NCBI RefSeq assembly: GCF_014205635.1
Contig: NZ_JACIIV010000010.1
Coordinates: 62,001 to 126,000 of the forward strand
DNA length: 64,000 bases
Origin: Polymorphobacter multimanifer
Lineage (GTDB): Bacteria > Pseudomonadota > Alphaproteobacteria > Sphingomonadales > Sphingomonadaceae
Direction: 5' to 3'
Shown: in pieces, positions 1 to 8,891 of the stretch
How positions within the stretch are numbered: the stretch's first letter is position 1
Layout: each line of letters starts with the position of its first letter
Program-made: the position numbers and the translations under genes
Notes under the pieces: model-generated
The model's database searches: none
The model's input: only the letters and a program-made list of their open reading frames with translations
What the model was told of the DNA's origin: nothing

Positions 1-1877
1 ACGCCCGATGGCCCGCAAAGCATGAACACGCCCACGGGCTTGTTCGGATTGTCCAGCTTCGCGCGGCTGGTCTGCAGCCGCTTGGCGATCGCCTCCATCG
101 CATGGTCTTGGCCGATCACCCGCTTCTTCAGTTGCTCGGCAATCGCCAGCACGCCGGCAATCTCGTTCTTCACCATCCGGCCAACCGGGACACCGGTCCA
201 GTCGCCCACCACGGCGGCGACCGCATTGGCGTCCACCTGCGCAAATACCATCGGCGCATCGCCTTGTGCTGCCGCCATCTCCGCCATGCCGGCGTGCAGC
301 GTCTCGTCGTGGGTGGCCGTGTCCTCGCCGTTCCCATTTGCTTCGGCGCGCGCACTGCGCGCTGCAATCACCGCGGCGACAGCGGTCTTCTCTGCCTCCC
401 ATTTCGCATTGGCTTCGGCCAGCACCGCGCGCGCCTCCACCAGCGCCTCGTCGACCTCATCGATGCGCTTGGGGCTGGCCATGCCACTGCCAGCTTCGCG
501 CACTGCAATTTCGCGCTCGACCTCAAGCAGTTCCACCCGGCGCAGCCGGTCCTCCACCGGCGCCGGCGTGGCATGCTGGCTCACCGATACGCGCGCACAC
601 GCCGTATCGAGCAGGCTCACCGCCTTGTCGGGCAGCTGCCGCGCCGGAATATAGCGCTGGGATAGTTTCACCGCCGCCTCCAGCGCCTCATCCAGCACGA
701 TCACCTGATGATGCTTCACCATCGCGTCGGCAACGCTGCGCAACATCGCGATCGCCTTGTCGGTCTCCGGCTCGCCCACGTTCACGGTCTGGAACCGCCG
801 GGTCAGTGCCGGGTCCTTTTCAAAATACTGCCGATATTCCGCCCAGGTGGTGGCCGCGATGGTCCGCAGCTTGCCCCGTGCCAGTGCCGGCTTGAGCAGA
901 TTGGCCGCATCGCCTGTACCGGCCGAGCCACCGGCGCCGATCAGCGTGTGCGCCTCGTCGATAAACAGGATCACCGGGCTGGCCGACGCTTCGACTTCGT
1001 CGATCACCTGCCGCAGCCGCTTCTCGAATTCGCCCTTCACACTTGCACCGGCCTGCAACAACCCGATGTCGAGCGAGCGCAGAGTCACATTCTTCAGTTG
1101 GGGCGGCACATCGCCATCGGCAATCCGCCGCGCAAAGCCTTCCACGACTGCGGTCTTGCCCACGCCGGCCTCCCCGGTGAGAATCGGGTTGTTCTGCCGC
1201 CGTCGCAGCAGGATATCCACGACCTGCCTGATCTCGGCATCGCGCCCCACAATCTTGTCGATCTCGCCAGATCGCGCCCGCGCCGTCAGATCGACACTGA
1301 ACTTTGCCAACGCAGATCCTTCCTGCGCTGGCTCGAGCCCCGGCTCACCGTCACCGCCGCCGCTGCCGGCTCCACTGCCAAGCCCCCCTGCCTCGCTCGC
1401 CTCACCGCTGCCGGCGGTTATGCTTCCAAAACCGTCCGCGAGCTTGTCGGCATCGACCTTGCGATACTCGTTGGACACGCTGGTCAGCACATTCTTCAGG
1501 TTCGGAGTCTTCAGCATGGCAAAAAGCAGATGCCCGCTGCGGACCTTGCCGGCATTGAACATCAAGCTGGCGTAGAGCCAGCCCTTCTCAACCGCCTCCT
1601 CGACATGTGCGGACAGGTCGGACACGCTGGACGCACCACGCGGCAGCTTGTCGAGCGCAGCCACTGTATCCCGCCCCAACTGTCCCTCATCGAGACCGAA
1701 ATGCGCCCGGATCAGCGCGAAATCACCCTTAGGGTCGGCATTCAGCGTGTGAAGCCAATGAACCAGCTCCACATAGGGGTTGCCCCGCAGCTTGCAAAAG
1801 CCGAACGCGGTTTCGACTGCTTTCAGGCTGCTGGGAGCAAGCCTGCCAAACAGGGCTGCCCGGCTGATTTCAGTCAT
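1..1877 (-). CDS. clpV: T6SS sheath-disassembly ATPase ClpV (TssH), partial
   Basis: AAA+ unfoldase that disassembles the contracted TssB/TssC sheath in the cytoplasm. The ATG lies at 1875-1877 and the frame stays open to the left edge, giving about 625 residues of a protein that is usually about 850-900 long. The N-terminal region matches a Clp_N repeat domain. The first Walker A is visible as GEAGVGKT near 1155-1185. The window ends inside the second Walker A (GPSGV at positions 1-20), so the second ATPase domain is missing here only because of the window edge. Its start overlaps the tssG stop (ATGA), so translation is probably coupled. ClpB is the main alternative identity; the T6SS neighbours decide for ClpV. 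Confidence 0.93.
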   Translation of the reverse strand, partial: MTEISRAALFGRLAPSSLKAVETAFGFCKLRGNPYVELVHWLHTLNADPKGDFALIRAHFGLDEGQLGRDTVAALDKLPRGASSVSDLSAHVEEAVEKGWLYASLMFNAGKVRSGHLLFAMLKTPNLKNVLTSVSNEYRKVDADKLADGFGSITAGSGEASEAGGLGSGAGSGGGDGEPGLEPAQEGSALAKFSVDLTARARSGEIDKIVGRDAEIRQVVDILLRRRQNNPILTGEAGVGKTAVVEGFARRIADGDVPPQLKNVTLRSLDIGLLQAGASVKGEFEKRLRQVIDEVEASASPVILFIDEAHTLIGAGGSAGTGDAANLLKPALARGKLRTIAATTWAEYRQYFEKDPALTRRFQTVNVGEPETDKAIAMLRSVADAMVKHHQVIVLDEALEAAVKLSQRYIPARQLPDKAVSLLDTACARVSVSQHATPAPVEDRLRRVELLEVEREIAVREAGSGMASPKRIDEVDEALVEARAVLAEANAKWEAEKTAVAAVIAARSARAEANGNGEDTATHDETLHAGMAEMAAAQGDAPMVFAQVDANAVAAVVGDWTGVPVGRMVKNEIAGVLAIAEQLKKRVIGQDHAMEAIAKRLQTSRAKLDNPNKPVGVFMLCGPSG

Positions 1878-2956
1878 GCTGCTTCCTCCAAATTGCCGGC
1901 AGCGGCTGGTGCCGGCGCCGCACGTTCATGAATGGTCAAATCCTTGCGCAGCCGCGCCCGGCCACGTGGCGCCATCCAGCTGGTCCAGCCCAGCCGTGTC
2001 GGCACGCCGCCGCGACCACCCAGCCGCGCCGGCTCGATCAGATGTTCTGCAATCGCCACATGCGCCCGCCAGTTGACATGGTGTGGCAACGCCGAACGCG
2101 CGGCCTCGGCCATCAGCTGGTGGCCATGGCCACCGGGAAGCAGATCATCGAGGTCTGCCATCGAACGGGCACGGATCGAGAAGGCAACGTCATACTCCAC
2201 GCTCCAGAACCGCCCGCCCAATGAGGCACCTTTCCCGAGCGCCACATCATGCTGTCCCAACTGGCTGCGCTGATCGACGGGCGCTTCATGCCACCGTCCT
2301 ACTGCTTCGCGCACGGTCACCCGCCGCCCCAGCATGTGGGAGAGCATCGATCCGATTGCCGTTGGAGACCGGAGCGCCGCAAGATGGCCGCCGTAAGGCA
2401 GCCGCCGCCAATCATCGAATGATGCCGGATCACCCATCGCCGGCCTGGAACCGGGCGCCAGAAATGCCAGTTCGGTAGTTCCCGCAACAGCGGCCAGATA
2501 GCCTGCAAATCGGTCATCGGCCGGTCGGCTGGCATTGGCCGCTGGGCGCGCATCAGCCCAGGCCCGGTAAAAGAACTGCAAGGACCGTGACCCCAGCATA
2601 CCGAGAAATTCGTTGAACGGCCGTGGACCGCGGCGTTGTCGTTCGTACACGGCAATCTCGGTCAGATGGCTGGGCAACGGTCCCATCGGCCCGGTCAGTC
2701 CAAGATGCCGGGATTCCAGGACCGGGCGCCGGCCATCGGTTTGCCAGGCGGCAATGGTGGATGCCGGAAAATTGAAATCCGCCACGTGCGCCAGGTTCAC
2801 GACCTCGCGGGAAGGCTCGAGCGCCTCGCCCACGCGCGGACTGGCCGGAGTTGCCACTTCCAGCGCGTTCACAGCCGCAAAAAAGTCCCATCGCTCCGGA
2901 GAGGCCGCCAACGCTTCGAACAGGCGGGTCAGATCGTCGGTCGTCGACCGGTCCAT
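1874..2956 (-). CDS. tssG: T6SS baseplate protein TssG
   Basis: Baseplate wedge subunit that works with TssE, TssF and TssK; cytoplasmic, docked on the membrane complex. The product is 360 residues. I chose the ATG at 2954-2956 (MDRSTTDD) because GGGGAGGGG lies just upstream; a longer frame reaching 3031 runs deep into tssF and has no comparable ribosome site. The gene overlaps the end of tssF by about 28 bases and its TGA overlaps the clpV ATG. The family call rests on residues such as the GLTGPMGPLPSHLTE stretch, typical of the TssG/ImpH/VasB family, and on position between tssF and clpV. Confidence 0.93.
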   Translation of the reverse strand: MDRSTTDDLTRLFEALAASPERWDFFAAVNALEVATPASPRVGEALEPSREVVNLAHVADFNFPASTIAAWQTDGRRPVLESRHLGLTGPMGPLPSHLTEIAVYERQRRGPRPFNEFLGMLGSRSLQFFYRAWADARPAANASRPADDRFAGYLAAVAGTTELAFLAPGSRPAMGDPASFDDWRRLPYGGHLAALRSPTAIGSMLSHMLGRRVTVREAVGRWHEAPVDQRSQLGQHDVALGKGASLGGRFWSVEYDVAFSIRARSMADLDDLLPGGHGHQLMAEAARSALPHHVNWRAHVAIAEHLIEPARLGGRGGVPTRLGWTSWMAPRGRARLRKDLTIHERAAPAPAAAGNLEEAA

Positions 2957-4821
2957 AGCCCCTCCCCGTCCACATCCCTCGCGAGATGTCGCCAATGCCA
3001 CGACAATCCATTGTCGGCTTTCACTTCGCATTCCGCAAAGCTGTTGATGGTTGCGAAATCGGCCAGAAATCGCGCAACAACCGTCGAGAACAGATAGGCT
3101 GTCCCGGCTTCGTAACTGTTCCAGGCGAGTTCCAGCGTCAGACGCTGGCCGCGCAGAAACGCCAGTCGGCTGCTGCCATTGGCACGCCGCGTCACCAGCC
3201 GCGATGTCAGCCCCGAGAGACCCTGGATCTCGCGACGCATCACCGGCGACTGATCCCGCAGATACAGGCTCAAATGATCTGCCAGCGCATCAGGCGCACC
3301 GTCGGCACGAACAAATCCGTCACGTCCTGGCGCCAGATGGCTGATGATCCGCCAACCCGAATCCACCATGCCCATCGGTGGCTGCGGACGCGTGGGTCCG
3401 ATCAGCATTTCGATACCTCCGGTCGCCTTCATGTCCATCATCGTCAGCTCGAGCAGCGCTGCGCCGGGCCGCAACCGCGTCGATAGTGCACGATTGGTCA
3501 CCAGCCCCCGCGCGCCAAGCTCGATGATGCCGCCAGCCAGCGCCGGGTTGCCGGGCGAGGACAGGCTGATCCATGCCTCGGTGCCTATATAATCGCCTTC
3601 ACGGCGCCGACGTGTCTCCGCTTCGGTCAACCGCCGCAGTCGTCGGCGCAACGTATAGTAAAGCGGCTTGGCACCGCGCTCGACCCGCCGCGCATAAAGC
3701 GGCAGCGCTGGCGTGCCCACCATGTCCTCGGTTGCAAAGCCGGTCACGCTGTCCAGCCTGTACACTTCGAAATCGAGAGCAGCCGTCCGGTCGGGCAGCA
3801 CGATGTGTTCCGACTGGCGCTGGTCGACCAGAACGCGGTCGAAGCGCTTCTCGAACAGATTGATCACAGGGGTTACGAACGGCAGCAGCGAATCATCAGC
3901 CACTGCCGAAGCCAGTTGCGGCACTGCCCGCTTGAGTGGGATCACGATATCGAGCGCCCGGTCGGCCCGTGCAAAGCCTGCCGCCAACCCCGTAAGGCAG
4001 ATGAAGCGAAACTTCTGCGGCATGGCAAAATATTCGGCCAGCAGCCGATATCCACCAAAGCTGCGCTGCTCATCGGGAAGCAAGGCCTCCTCCGGCCCGA
4101 AACCATGAGGCACAACAGCGCCAGCCCGCTCGATCCACGATTGCTTGCGGCCCCGTTCGGGAGCGGCCAGCCGAACGCCCAGGCTGTCATCCAGCAGCTG
4201 CTGATACAAAAGCCCCGGCACATCGCCGCTGCCGCCCAGGAACAGCGGCAGCCTGTCGATCGTCAAAGCCGACAGGGGTGCGGCTGATGTCGCTTCGATC
4301 CGGAAGCGCAGGCCGGCTTCACCCAGCGCCTCCCCACAGGCTGCAGCAATGGCCGCTCGGGTCGGCAGATACTCCACCGCCATCACCGTCAGCGGCAGCA
4401 AGGTGACGTCCTGGCCGGTGGTGAACTGGACCGGCTGTGTCATATCACCTGACAGACTGGCCATCAGGGTCGAGCCGCGCTCGTGCAAAACACCCTTTGG
4501 CGGCGTGGCGTCTCCCTTCATCGGCTTGAGCGCCACGATCGCCATCGCCGGCGTGGGCGCCAGATAATGGGGATACAGCGCCTCCAGCAACGATTGCGTG
4601 AAGCGGGGGAACTCCTCCTCCATCTTCACCCGCACGCGCGCGTTCAGAAAGGCCACACCTTCCATCAGCCGTTCGACATGCGGGTCCGGGTCGGTGGGGG
4701 CGTCAAGCCCGAGCAATCCCGCGACCTGCCGGTTATCCTCCGCAAATTCTGCCGATCGCCGGCGCAAGTACAGCAATTCGCGATTGTAGGCCGAGAGCAG
4801 GCGCGGATCAGTGGCGCTCAT
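2929..4821 (-). CDS. tssF: T6SS baseplate protein TssF
   Basis: Baseplate wedge component (VasA/ImpG family), 630 residues, the usual size. The N-terminus (LLSAYNRELLYLRRRSAEFA, then DPHVERLMEGVAFLNARV) is characteristic of the family. The ATG at 4819-4821 overlaps the tssE stop at 4818-4820, so the two are probably translationally coupled. The order tssE-tssF-tssG-clpV is conserved in many T6SS loci. No frameshift or missing segment was seen. Confidence 0.95.
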   Translation of the reverse strand: MSATDPRLLSAYNRELLYLRRRSAEFAEDNRQVAGLLGLDAPTDPDPHVERLMEGVAFLNARVRVKMEEEFPRFTQSLLEALYPHYLAPTPAMAIVALKPMKGDATPPKGVLHERGSTLMASLSGDMTQPVQFTTGQDVTLLPLTVMAVEYLPTRAAIAAACGEALGEAGLRFRIEATSAAPLSALTIDRLPLFLGGSGDVPGLLYQQLLDDSLGVRLAAPERGRKQSWIERAGAVVPHGFGPEEALLPDEQRSFGGYRLLAEYFAMPQKFRFICLTGLAAGFARADRALDIVIPLKRAVPQLASAVADDSLLPFVTPVINLFEKRFDRVLVDQRQSEHIVLPDRTAALDFEVYRLDSVTGFATEDMVGTPALPLYARRVERGAKPLYYTLRRRLRRLTEAETRRRREGDYIGTEAWISLSSPGNPALAGGIIELGARGLVTNRALSTRLRPGAALLELTMMDMKATGGIEMLIGPTRPQPPMGMVDSGWRIISHLAPGRDGFVRADGAPDALADHLSLYLRDQSPVMRREIQGLSGLTSRLVTRRANGSSRLAFLRGQRLTLELAWNSYEAGTAYLFSTVVARFLADFATINSFAECEVKADNGLSWHWRHLARDVDGEGLWTGRRPTI

Positions 4822-5324
4822 GTCGTCACCTCGACCTCGCCGGAATCCAGTGACACAGCTGTCTTCAGCTCGATGTAGCGTTCGTCGATCGCGCCGCGAA
4901 GCTCCCCCTGAATGGTGAACCTGACCTTGTTCTCATTGTCGATGTCACCGCTGAAGGTCACCTTCACGGTATCGGCAACGAGCCGCGGCTCGAAGGCCAG
5001 CAACGCCTTGACGATATCGTGCGCCCGCCGCTCGAGGCTGCCACGAGACATTTGCAGCGCGGTGAGATCGGAAATGCCCTGGTTCAGAACAGATGTCGCA
5101 ATCTCGGGATAATCCCCAATCGGCACTGCAGTGGCGAAGCTGATATCGTTCATGAGCCAGGCGACATCGCGGATGACAACCTGGCGCAGTTCTCGCTCGC
5201 CGAACTGTTCGGTCGGGGCGATGAAACATGGCAGAAGGTCGCGGCTCCCATCGCCCTTTACACGGCCGAGGTGGCCGATCAGCTTGTCGACGACCGATGG
5301 CTTGAGCGGCCGTTCATCATGCAT
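4818..5324 (-). CDS. tssE: T6SS baseplate protein TssE (gp25-like)
   Basis: Homologue of phage T4 gp25 that nucleates sheath assembly on the baseplate; cytoplasmic. It is 168 residues with the typical run of a lysozyme-like GPW/gp25 domain: REL near residue 38, then DVAWLMNDISF and the conserved YPEIATSVLNQGISDLT around residues 65-85. The start ATG at 5322-5324 has GGGGGC upstream. It follows tagJ by 18 bases and overlaps tssF. A standard T6SS core gene with no oddities. Confidence 0.94.
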   Translation of the reverse strand: MHDERPLKPSVVDKLIGHLGRVKGDGSRDLLPCFIAPTEQFGERELRQVVIRDVAWLMNDISFATAVPIGDYPEIATSVLNQGISDLTALQMSRGSLERRAHDIVKALLAFEPRLVADTVKVTFSGDIDNENKVRFTIQGELRGAIDERYIELKTAVSLDSGEVEVTT

Positions 5325-5342
5325 CGGCTGCCCCCGGGTCGG

Positions 5343-6122
5343 TCATGCGATAATCAATTGGCGCAGTTCGAGAATGCCAGCCTCCGGGCCGTCAGTGGTC
5401 AGCAGGTGTTGGCCAACACCCACCTCCAGCCCCCCCTGATCACGCCAATCGGTCGCACGCGCCAACATGAGGGCCGCTGACCCGCTGCCGCCTGTGCCGG
5501 GGTAAGTGACCGGCAACATTGCAGCAGAGGTCTGGCCGGATCGAAGCTCGATGTCCCCCGGGAGCCAGATCAGGTCCCTGAGGTCGTTTGGACCCTGGCA
5601 AACCACTCTCTTGATCGCCGCAATTGGCAGAAAGCCATAATTGTCGCCGACGATGACCTCAAGCATCGGACCAAACCGTTGGTCGGCGTCTGCTATCCAC
5701 TCGAATTGTTGGCCATTGATGCTCCCTGCACTGGCAGGAGCAGCCTCAAGCGCCGCCGCCGAACGGGATTCGGCATCAGGGGCCTGCACCGCACTCGCAT
5801 GAACTGCGTCGAGCAATCCATCCACCCAGGGCTCGGCACCAACGATCGACTGCGGCCGCTCGCGTCCGCTCCAAACAGCATCGCGCGTCAACATCGCCGC
5901 AAGTGCTTGATTATAGACGCCCGCCATCATCATTGCCTTGGGCTCGGCTGTCGCAAGGGCTTGCAGTTGCGTCCTTGCCTTCTCCCATTCACCGTGCAAT
6001 GAAATCAATTGCCAAAAGAACTGCCGAGCGTCGGCGTCTCCCGGCACCATCCGCAAGGTCGCCGCCAACGCCGCACGCGAACCAGCAAGGTCACCGCTTT
6101 TCAGCAGTGTTTCGGCGTCCAT
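5343..6122 (-). CDS. tagJ: T6SS accessory protein TagJ (ImpE/SciE family)
   Basis: TagJ proteins bind the TssB N-terminus and are thought to modulate sheath handling by ClpV. The product is 259 residues. I chose ATG 6120-6122 (MDAETLLKSGDL), which has GGAGAC upstream; the family usually begins with such a TPR-like helix pair. Later residues (VGDNYGFLPIAAIKRV and DLIWLPGDIEL) match ImpE proteins. It lies between hcp and tssE as in the P. aeruginosa H1 cluster. A strong hairpin separates it from hcp, so its expression may be lower than that of hcp. Confidence 0.9.
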   Translation of the reverse strand: MDAETLLKSGDLAGSRAALAATLRMVPGDADARQFFWQLISLHGEWEKARTQLQALATAEPKAMMMAGVYNQALAAMLTRDAVWSGRERPQSIVGAEPWVDGLLDAVHASAVQAPDAESRSAAALEAAPASAGSINGQQFEWIADADQRFGPMLEVIVGDNYGFLPIAAIKRVVCQGPNDLRDLIWLPGDIELRSGQTSAAMLPVTYPGTGGSGSAALMLARATDWRDQGGLEVGVGQHLLTTDGPEAGILELRQLIIA

Positions 6123-6207
6123 GTCCGTCTCCAGCCGACCTAACGCCGGGATGAGTGAGGCGCGGCGAGGAGGATGGCGCTCGCTTCGCCGCCAAACCAA
6201 ATAATGA

Positions 6208-6237
6208 GGCGGGCACCGGCAAAGGCCGGCGCCCGCC
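6208..6237 (-). terminator. Strong hairpin directly after hcp
   Basis: Arms 6208-6220 and 6225-6237 form a 13-bp stem (one G-U wobble on the minus-strand RNA) closed by a 4-base loop, starting 8 bases past the hcp stop. No clean T-run follows, only TCATTATTTGG. It may be a partial terminator, an attenuator or an mRNA-stabilising 3' end that raises hcp transcript over tagJ and the downstream genes. Confidence 0.6.
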
Positions 6238-6244
6238 AAATTCA

Positions 6245-6736
6245 TCAGGATGCAGCATTGCCTTCTACGTCGAACGTGAAATCGCCAGCAGCGCTCACTG
6301 CGCCAGTGTCGCCCTGCTCGAAATACTCGACTTTGACCTTGGCAAAGTTGAGGCTGACATTCTCGGTGAGCCGGTCCTCACCACCCGAGCCCCCGGTCGA
6401 AACCGACGAGATCAGACACTTGGTCATGGTGATCTTCAGATAGACATATGGTTGATCGCCGGCCTTGCGCACGTTCAGCACGCACTCGGTGATGTGCGTA
6501 CCCTTGAGGCAAGCCAACTGCATCTTCGGCGAAGCCTTGTCGATCCACTTGGTCAGCGAAATGTCCTGCACGTTCGCCTTGCCAGCGCCACCCCCGCCGC
6601 CTTGGTGGAACGTGCCGGACTGGCTGGCCCCCCAGGACCAGGCAAGCACATCGATGTCGCCGACAGTCGCCTTGTCCTTGTCCTTCGACTCGCCAGTAAT
6701 TCCGTTGCTAACCTTGAGAAACATGTCGAGAGCCAT
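6245..6736 (-). CDS. hcp: T6SS tube protein Hcp (TssD)
   Basis: Hcp hexamers stack into the inner tube expelled by the sheath, and Hcp also chaperones small effectors. The product is 163 residues, the canonical Hcp1 length. It begins MALDMFLKVSNGITGES, has the GDIDVLAWSWG strand, the glycine-rich loop near residues 45-52 and the KWIDKASPKMQ helix, all typical of the family. The ribosome site AAGGAGA is 7-8 bases from the ATG and is one of the strongest in the cluster, fitting a high-copy structural protein. A stable hairpin follows the stop. Confidence 0.97.
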   Translation of the reverse strand: MALDMFLKVSNGITGESKDKDKATVGDIDVLAWSWGASQSGTFHQGGGGGAGKANVQDISLTKWIDKASPKMQLACLKGTHITECVLNVRKAGDQPYVYLKITMTKCLISSVSTGGSGGEDRLTENVSLNFAKVKVEYFEQGDTGAVSAAGDFTFDVEGNAAS

Positions 6737-6778
6737 GGTAAGTCTCCTTCTACAAATAAGCCGTTGTCAGATACGCGC

Positions 6779-8272
6779 TCAGTTACCTGCCTGACGCAGC
6801 GCAGACGTCATTCCCAATGTAATATCCATGCCTTCCATCTGGAAATGCGGCACGAACTCGAACTTTGCCCGGTAGTAACCAGGGTTTTCCTCATCTTCGA
6901 GAATCTTGATTCCAGCCGCTTTCAAAGGCTTGCGCGCCTTTTGCTCCTCGGACGACATCTCGGGCATCTGGTCCACATACATCGAAATCCAGCTGGTCAG
7001 CCGGTTTTCCATCTGCGTTGCCGTGGGCGTGCCACCAACCCAATCCCGCACCATGCACTTCAGATAATGCGCAAAGCGGCAACTGGTGAACAGATAAGGC
7101 AGTCGCGCCGAAAGTCGTGCATTTGCAGTTGCGCCCTTGTCGGCAAACTCCTTGGGCTGATGTAGCGTCTGCGCACCGATAAAGGTCGCCTGGTCGGTAT
7201 TCTTGCGGTGGATCAACCCGATCAACCCGGCGGCAGACAGTTCACCCTCGCGCCGATCCGAAATGGCGATCTCGGTCGGACATTTAACCGCCGTATCACC
7301 ATCCTCGGTCGGGAACATCGCAACTGGCAGCCCCTCAACCGTACCACCTGACTGCACGCCACGAATTCGCGTGCACCAACCATATTCCTTGAAAGCCGAA
7401 TTCACCCGCACTGCCATGGCATAGGCCGAATTCATCCATGCATATTTCCCATGGTCGCCGGCCGTATCTTCCTCGAAGCCGAACTGCTCCACCGGATCGG
7501 ACGACGCGCCATAAGGCCGCCGCGCCAGAACGCGCGGCGCGGTGAGCGCGATGTACCGGCTGTCGTCCTTCGCACGGAGAGACCGCCAAGCCGCATACTC
7601 CGGCGTGTCGAAAATCTTTCCAAGATCCCGAGGCTTGGCAAGATCCTGCCAGCTTTCCATGCCGAAAAGCGCGGACGATGTTCCAGAAATGAACGGCGCA
7701 TGCGCAGCACTGGAGATTTTTGCCATACCTTCAAGAACTTCCACATCGGTCGGCATATGTGCAAACTGATAGTCGCCGACAAGGCAACCATAGGGATGAC
7801 CGCCAAGCTGACCGAATTCCGCCTCGTAAACCCGCTTGAACAGGGGAGACTGATCCCAGGCCGCACCACGGTAGCTGGAGAACATCTTGCGAAGTTCATC
7901 CTTGCCGACGTTCATCACCTTGATCTTCAGATCGCTTGCTGTCTCCGAGTTCATCACCAGATAGTTGAGGCCGCGCCACGCGCTCTCCAGAGCCTGATAC
8001 TCAGGATGATGGATGATCAGGTTCACCTGTTCTGTCAGTTTGCGGTCGAGCGCCGAGATCATGCTCTCGATCGTACCGATGACGTCACCTGGCACCAGGT
8101 TGCTTCCCGCAAGCGCCTGCTCCGCAAGCGTGCGCACTGCCGACTCGACACGGTTCTTGGCTTCATCGGTCGCTGGCTTGAATTGTTTCTGCAAAAGGCT
8201 CGAAAAATCGTCGATAGTGACTTCAGTCGCAGCAGCAGAAGCGCCTTGCGCGACATTCGGATCACTCGCCAT
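6779..8272 (-). CDS. tssC: T6SS sheath large subunit TssC
   Basis: Large subunit of the contractile sheath (VipB/ImpD), 497 residues, cytoplasmic. I chose the ATG at 8270-8272 (MASDPN) because AGGAGATC sits 8 bases upstream. An ATG at 8326 lies inside tssB without a ribosome site. Family features include the WRGLNYLV segment near residue 90, the SSYRGAAWDQSPLFKRVYE region and the C-terminal GYYRAKFEFVPHFQMEGM that forms sheath contacts. It follows tssB by 37 bases. Confidence 0.97.
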   Translation of the reverse strand: MASDPNVAQGASAAATEVTIDDFSSLLQKQFKPATDEAKNRVESAVRTLAEQALAGSNLVPGDVIGTIESMISALDRKLTEQVNLIIHHPEYQALESAWRGLNYLVMNSETASDLKIKVMNVGKDELRKMFSSYRGAAWDQSPLFKRVYEAEFGQLGGHPYGCLVGDYQFAHMPTDVEVLEGMAKISSAAHAPFISGTSSALFGMESWQDLAKPRDLGKIFDTPEYAAWRSLRAKDDSRYIALTAPRVLARRPYGASSDPVEQFGFEEDTAGDHGKYAWMNSAYAMAVRVNSAFKEYGWCTRIRGVQSGGTVEGLPVAMFPTEDGDTAVKCPTEIAISDRREGELSAAGLIGLIHRKNTDQATFIGAQTLHQPKEFADKGATANARLSARLPYLFTSCRFAHYLKCMVRDWVGGTPTATQMENRLTSWISMYVDQMPEMSSEEQKARKPLKAAGIKILEDEENPGYYRAKFEFVPHFQMEGMDITLGMTSALRQAGN

Positions 8273-8309
8273 GGCCTGATCTCCTGAATCTAAAGTTGTT
8301 GCGCCAGAA

Positions 8310-8822
8310 TCAGGCGTCGTTCCCATCCGAGCGCGCCTTGGATTCGGCGGCGAGGGTACCCAGCAAGTCCGGGTTCTTCAGCAATTGATCGATGACGTCC
8401 TGAGCCTTGTCCTTGCCGTCCATATACGCCAGCAAATCGGACAATTGCCTGCGCGCCTCGAGCAACTTGGCCGTCGCGGGCACTTGCTCGGCCACACGAC
8501 CCGGCGAAAAATCATCCATCGACTTGAAGGTCAGATCGACCGACAACTTGCCCTCACCGGTGAGCGAATTGTCTACCATGAACGCAGCACGCGGCGAAAT
8601 GGAGTTCTGAAACTCACCGAAATTGTCCATGTCGACATTGACGAAGTCGCGCTCGGCCATTTCCTTTTTGGGCTTTTCAGACTTTCCCGAAAGATCGGAC
8701 ATCACACCCATCACGAACGGCAGAGAAATCTTCTCGACCGATCCGTAGGTTTCGACTTCATACTCGATATGCACACGCGGACTGCGATTCCGCTTGATGA
8801 ACTTCTGGCCGTCTTGCGCCAT
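8310..8822 (-). CDS. tssB: T6SS sheath small subunit TssB
   Basis: Small sheath subunit (VipA/ImpC-type), 170 residues, forming the sheath with TssC. The start ATG 8820-8822 (MAQDGQKFI) is preceded by GGGGGGGAT. The conserved early strand RVHIEYEVETYGSVEKISLP and the LPFVMGVMSDLSG motif are diagnostic. The C-terminal helix (AQDVIDQLLKNPDLLGTLA) is the part ClpV recognises in studied systems. The gene follows tssA by 69 bases. Confidence 0.97.
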   Translation of the reverse strand: MAQDGQKFIKRNRSPRVHIEYEVETYGSVEKISLPFVMGVMSDLSGKSEKPKKEMAERDFVNVDMDNFGEFQNSISPRAAFMVDNSLTGEGKLSVDLTFKSMDDFSPGRVAEQVPATAKLLEARRQLSDLLAYMDGKDKAQDVIDQLLKNPDLLGTLAAESKARSDGNDA

Positions 8823-8891
8823 GGAATCCCCCCCTTGCACGCTCAGCCACGACATTGCTCGCGGCCGCTCTTTGTCTAGACACAGTGTGCA

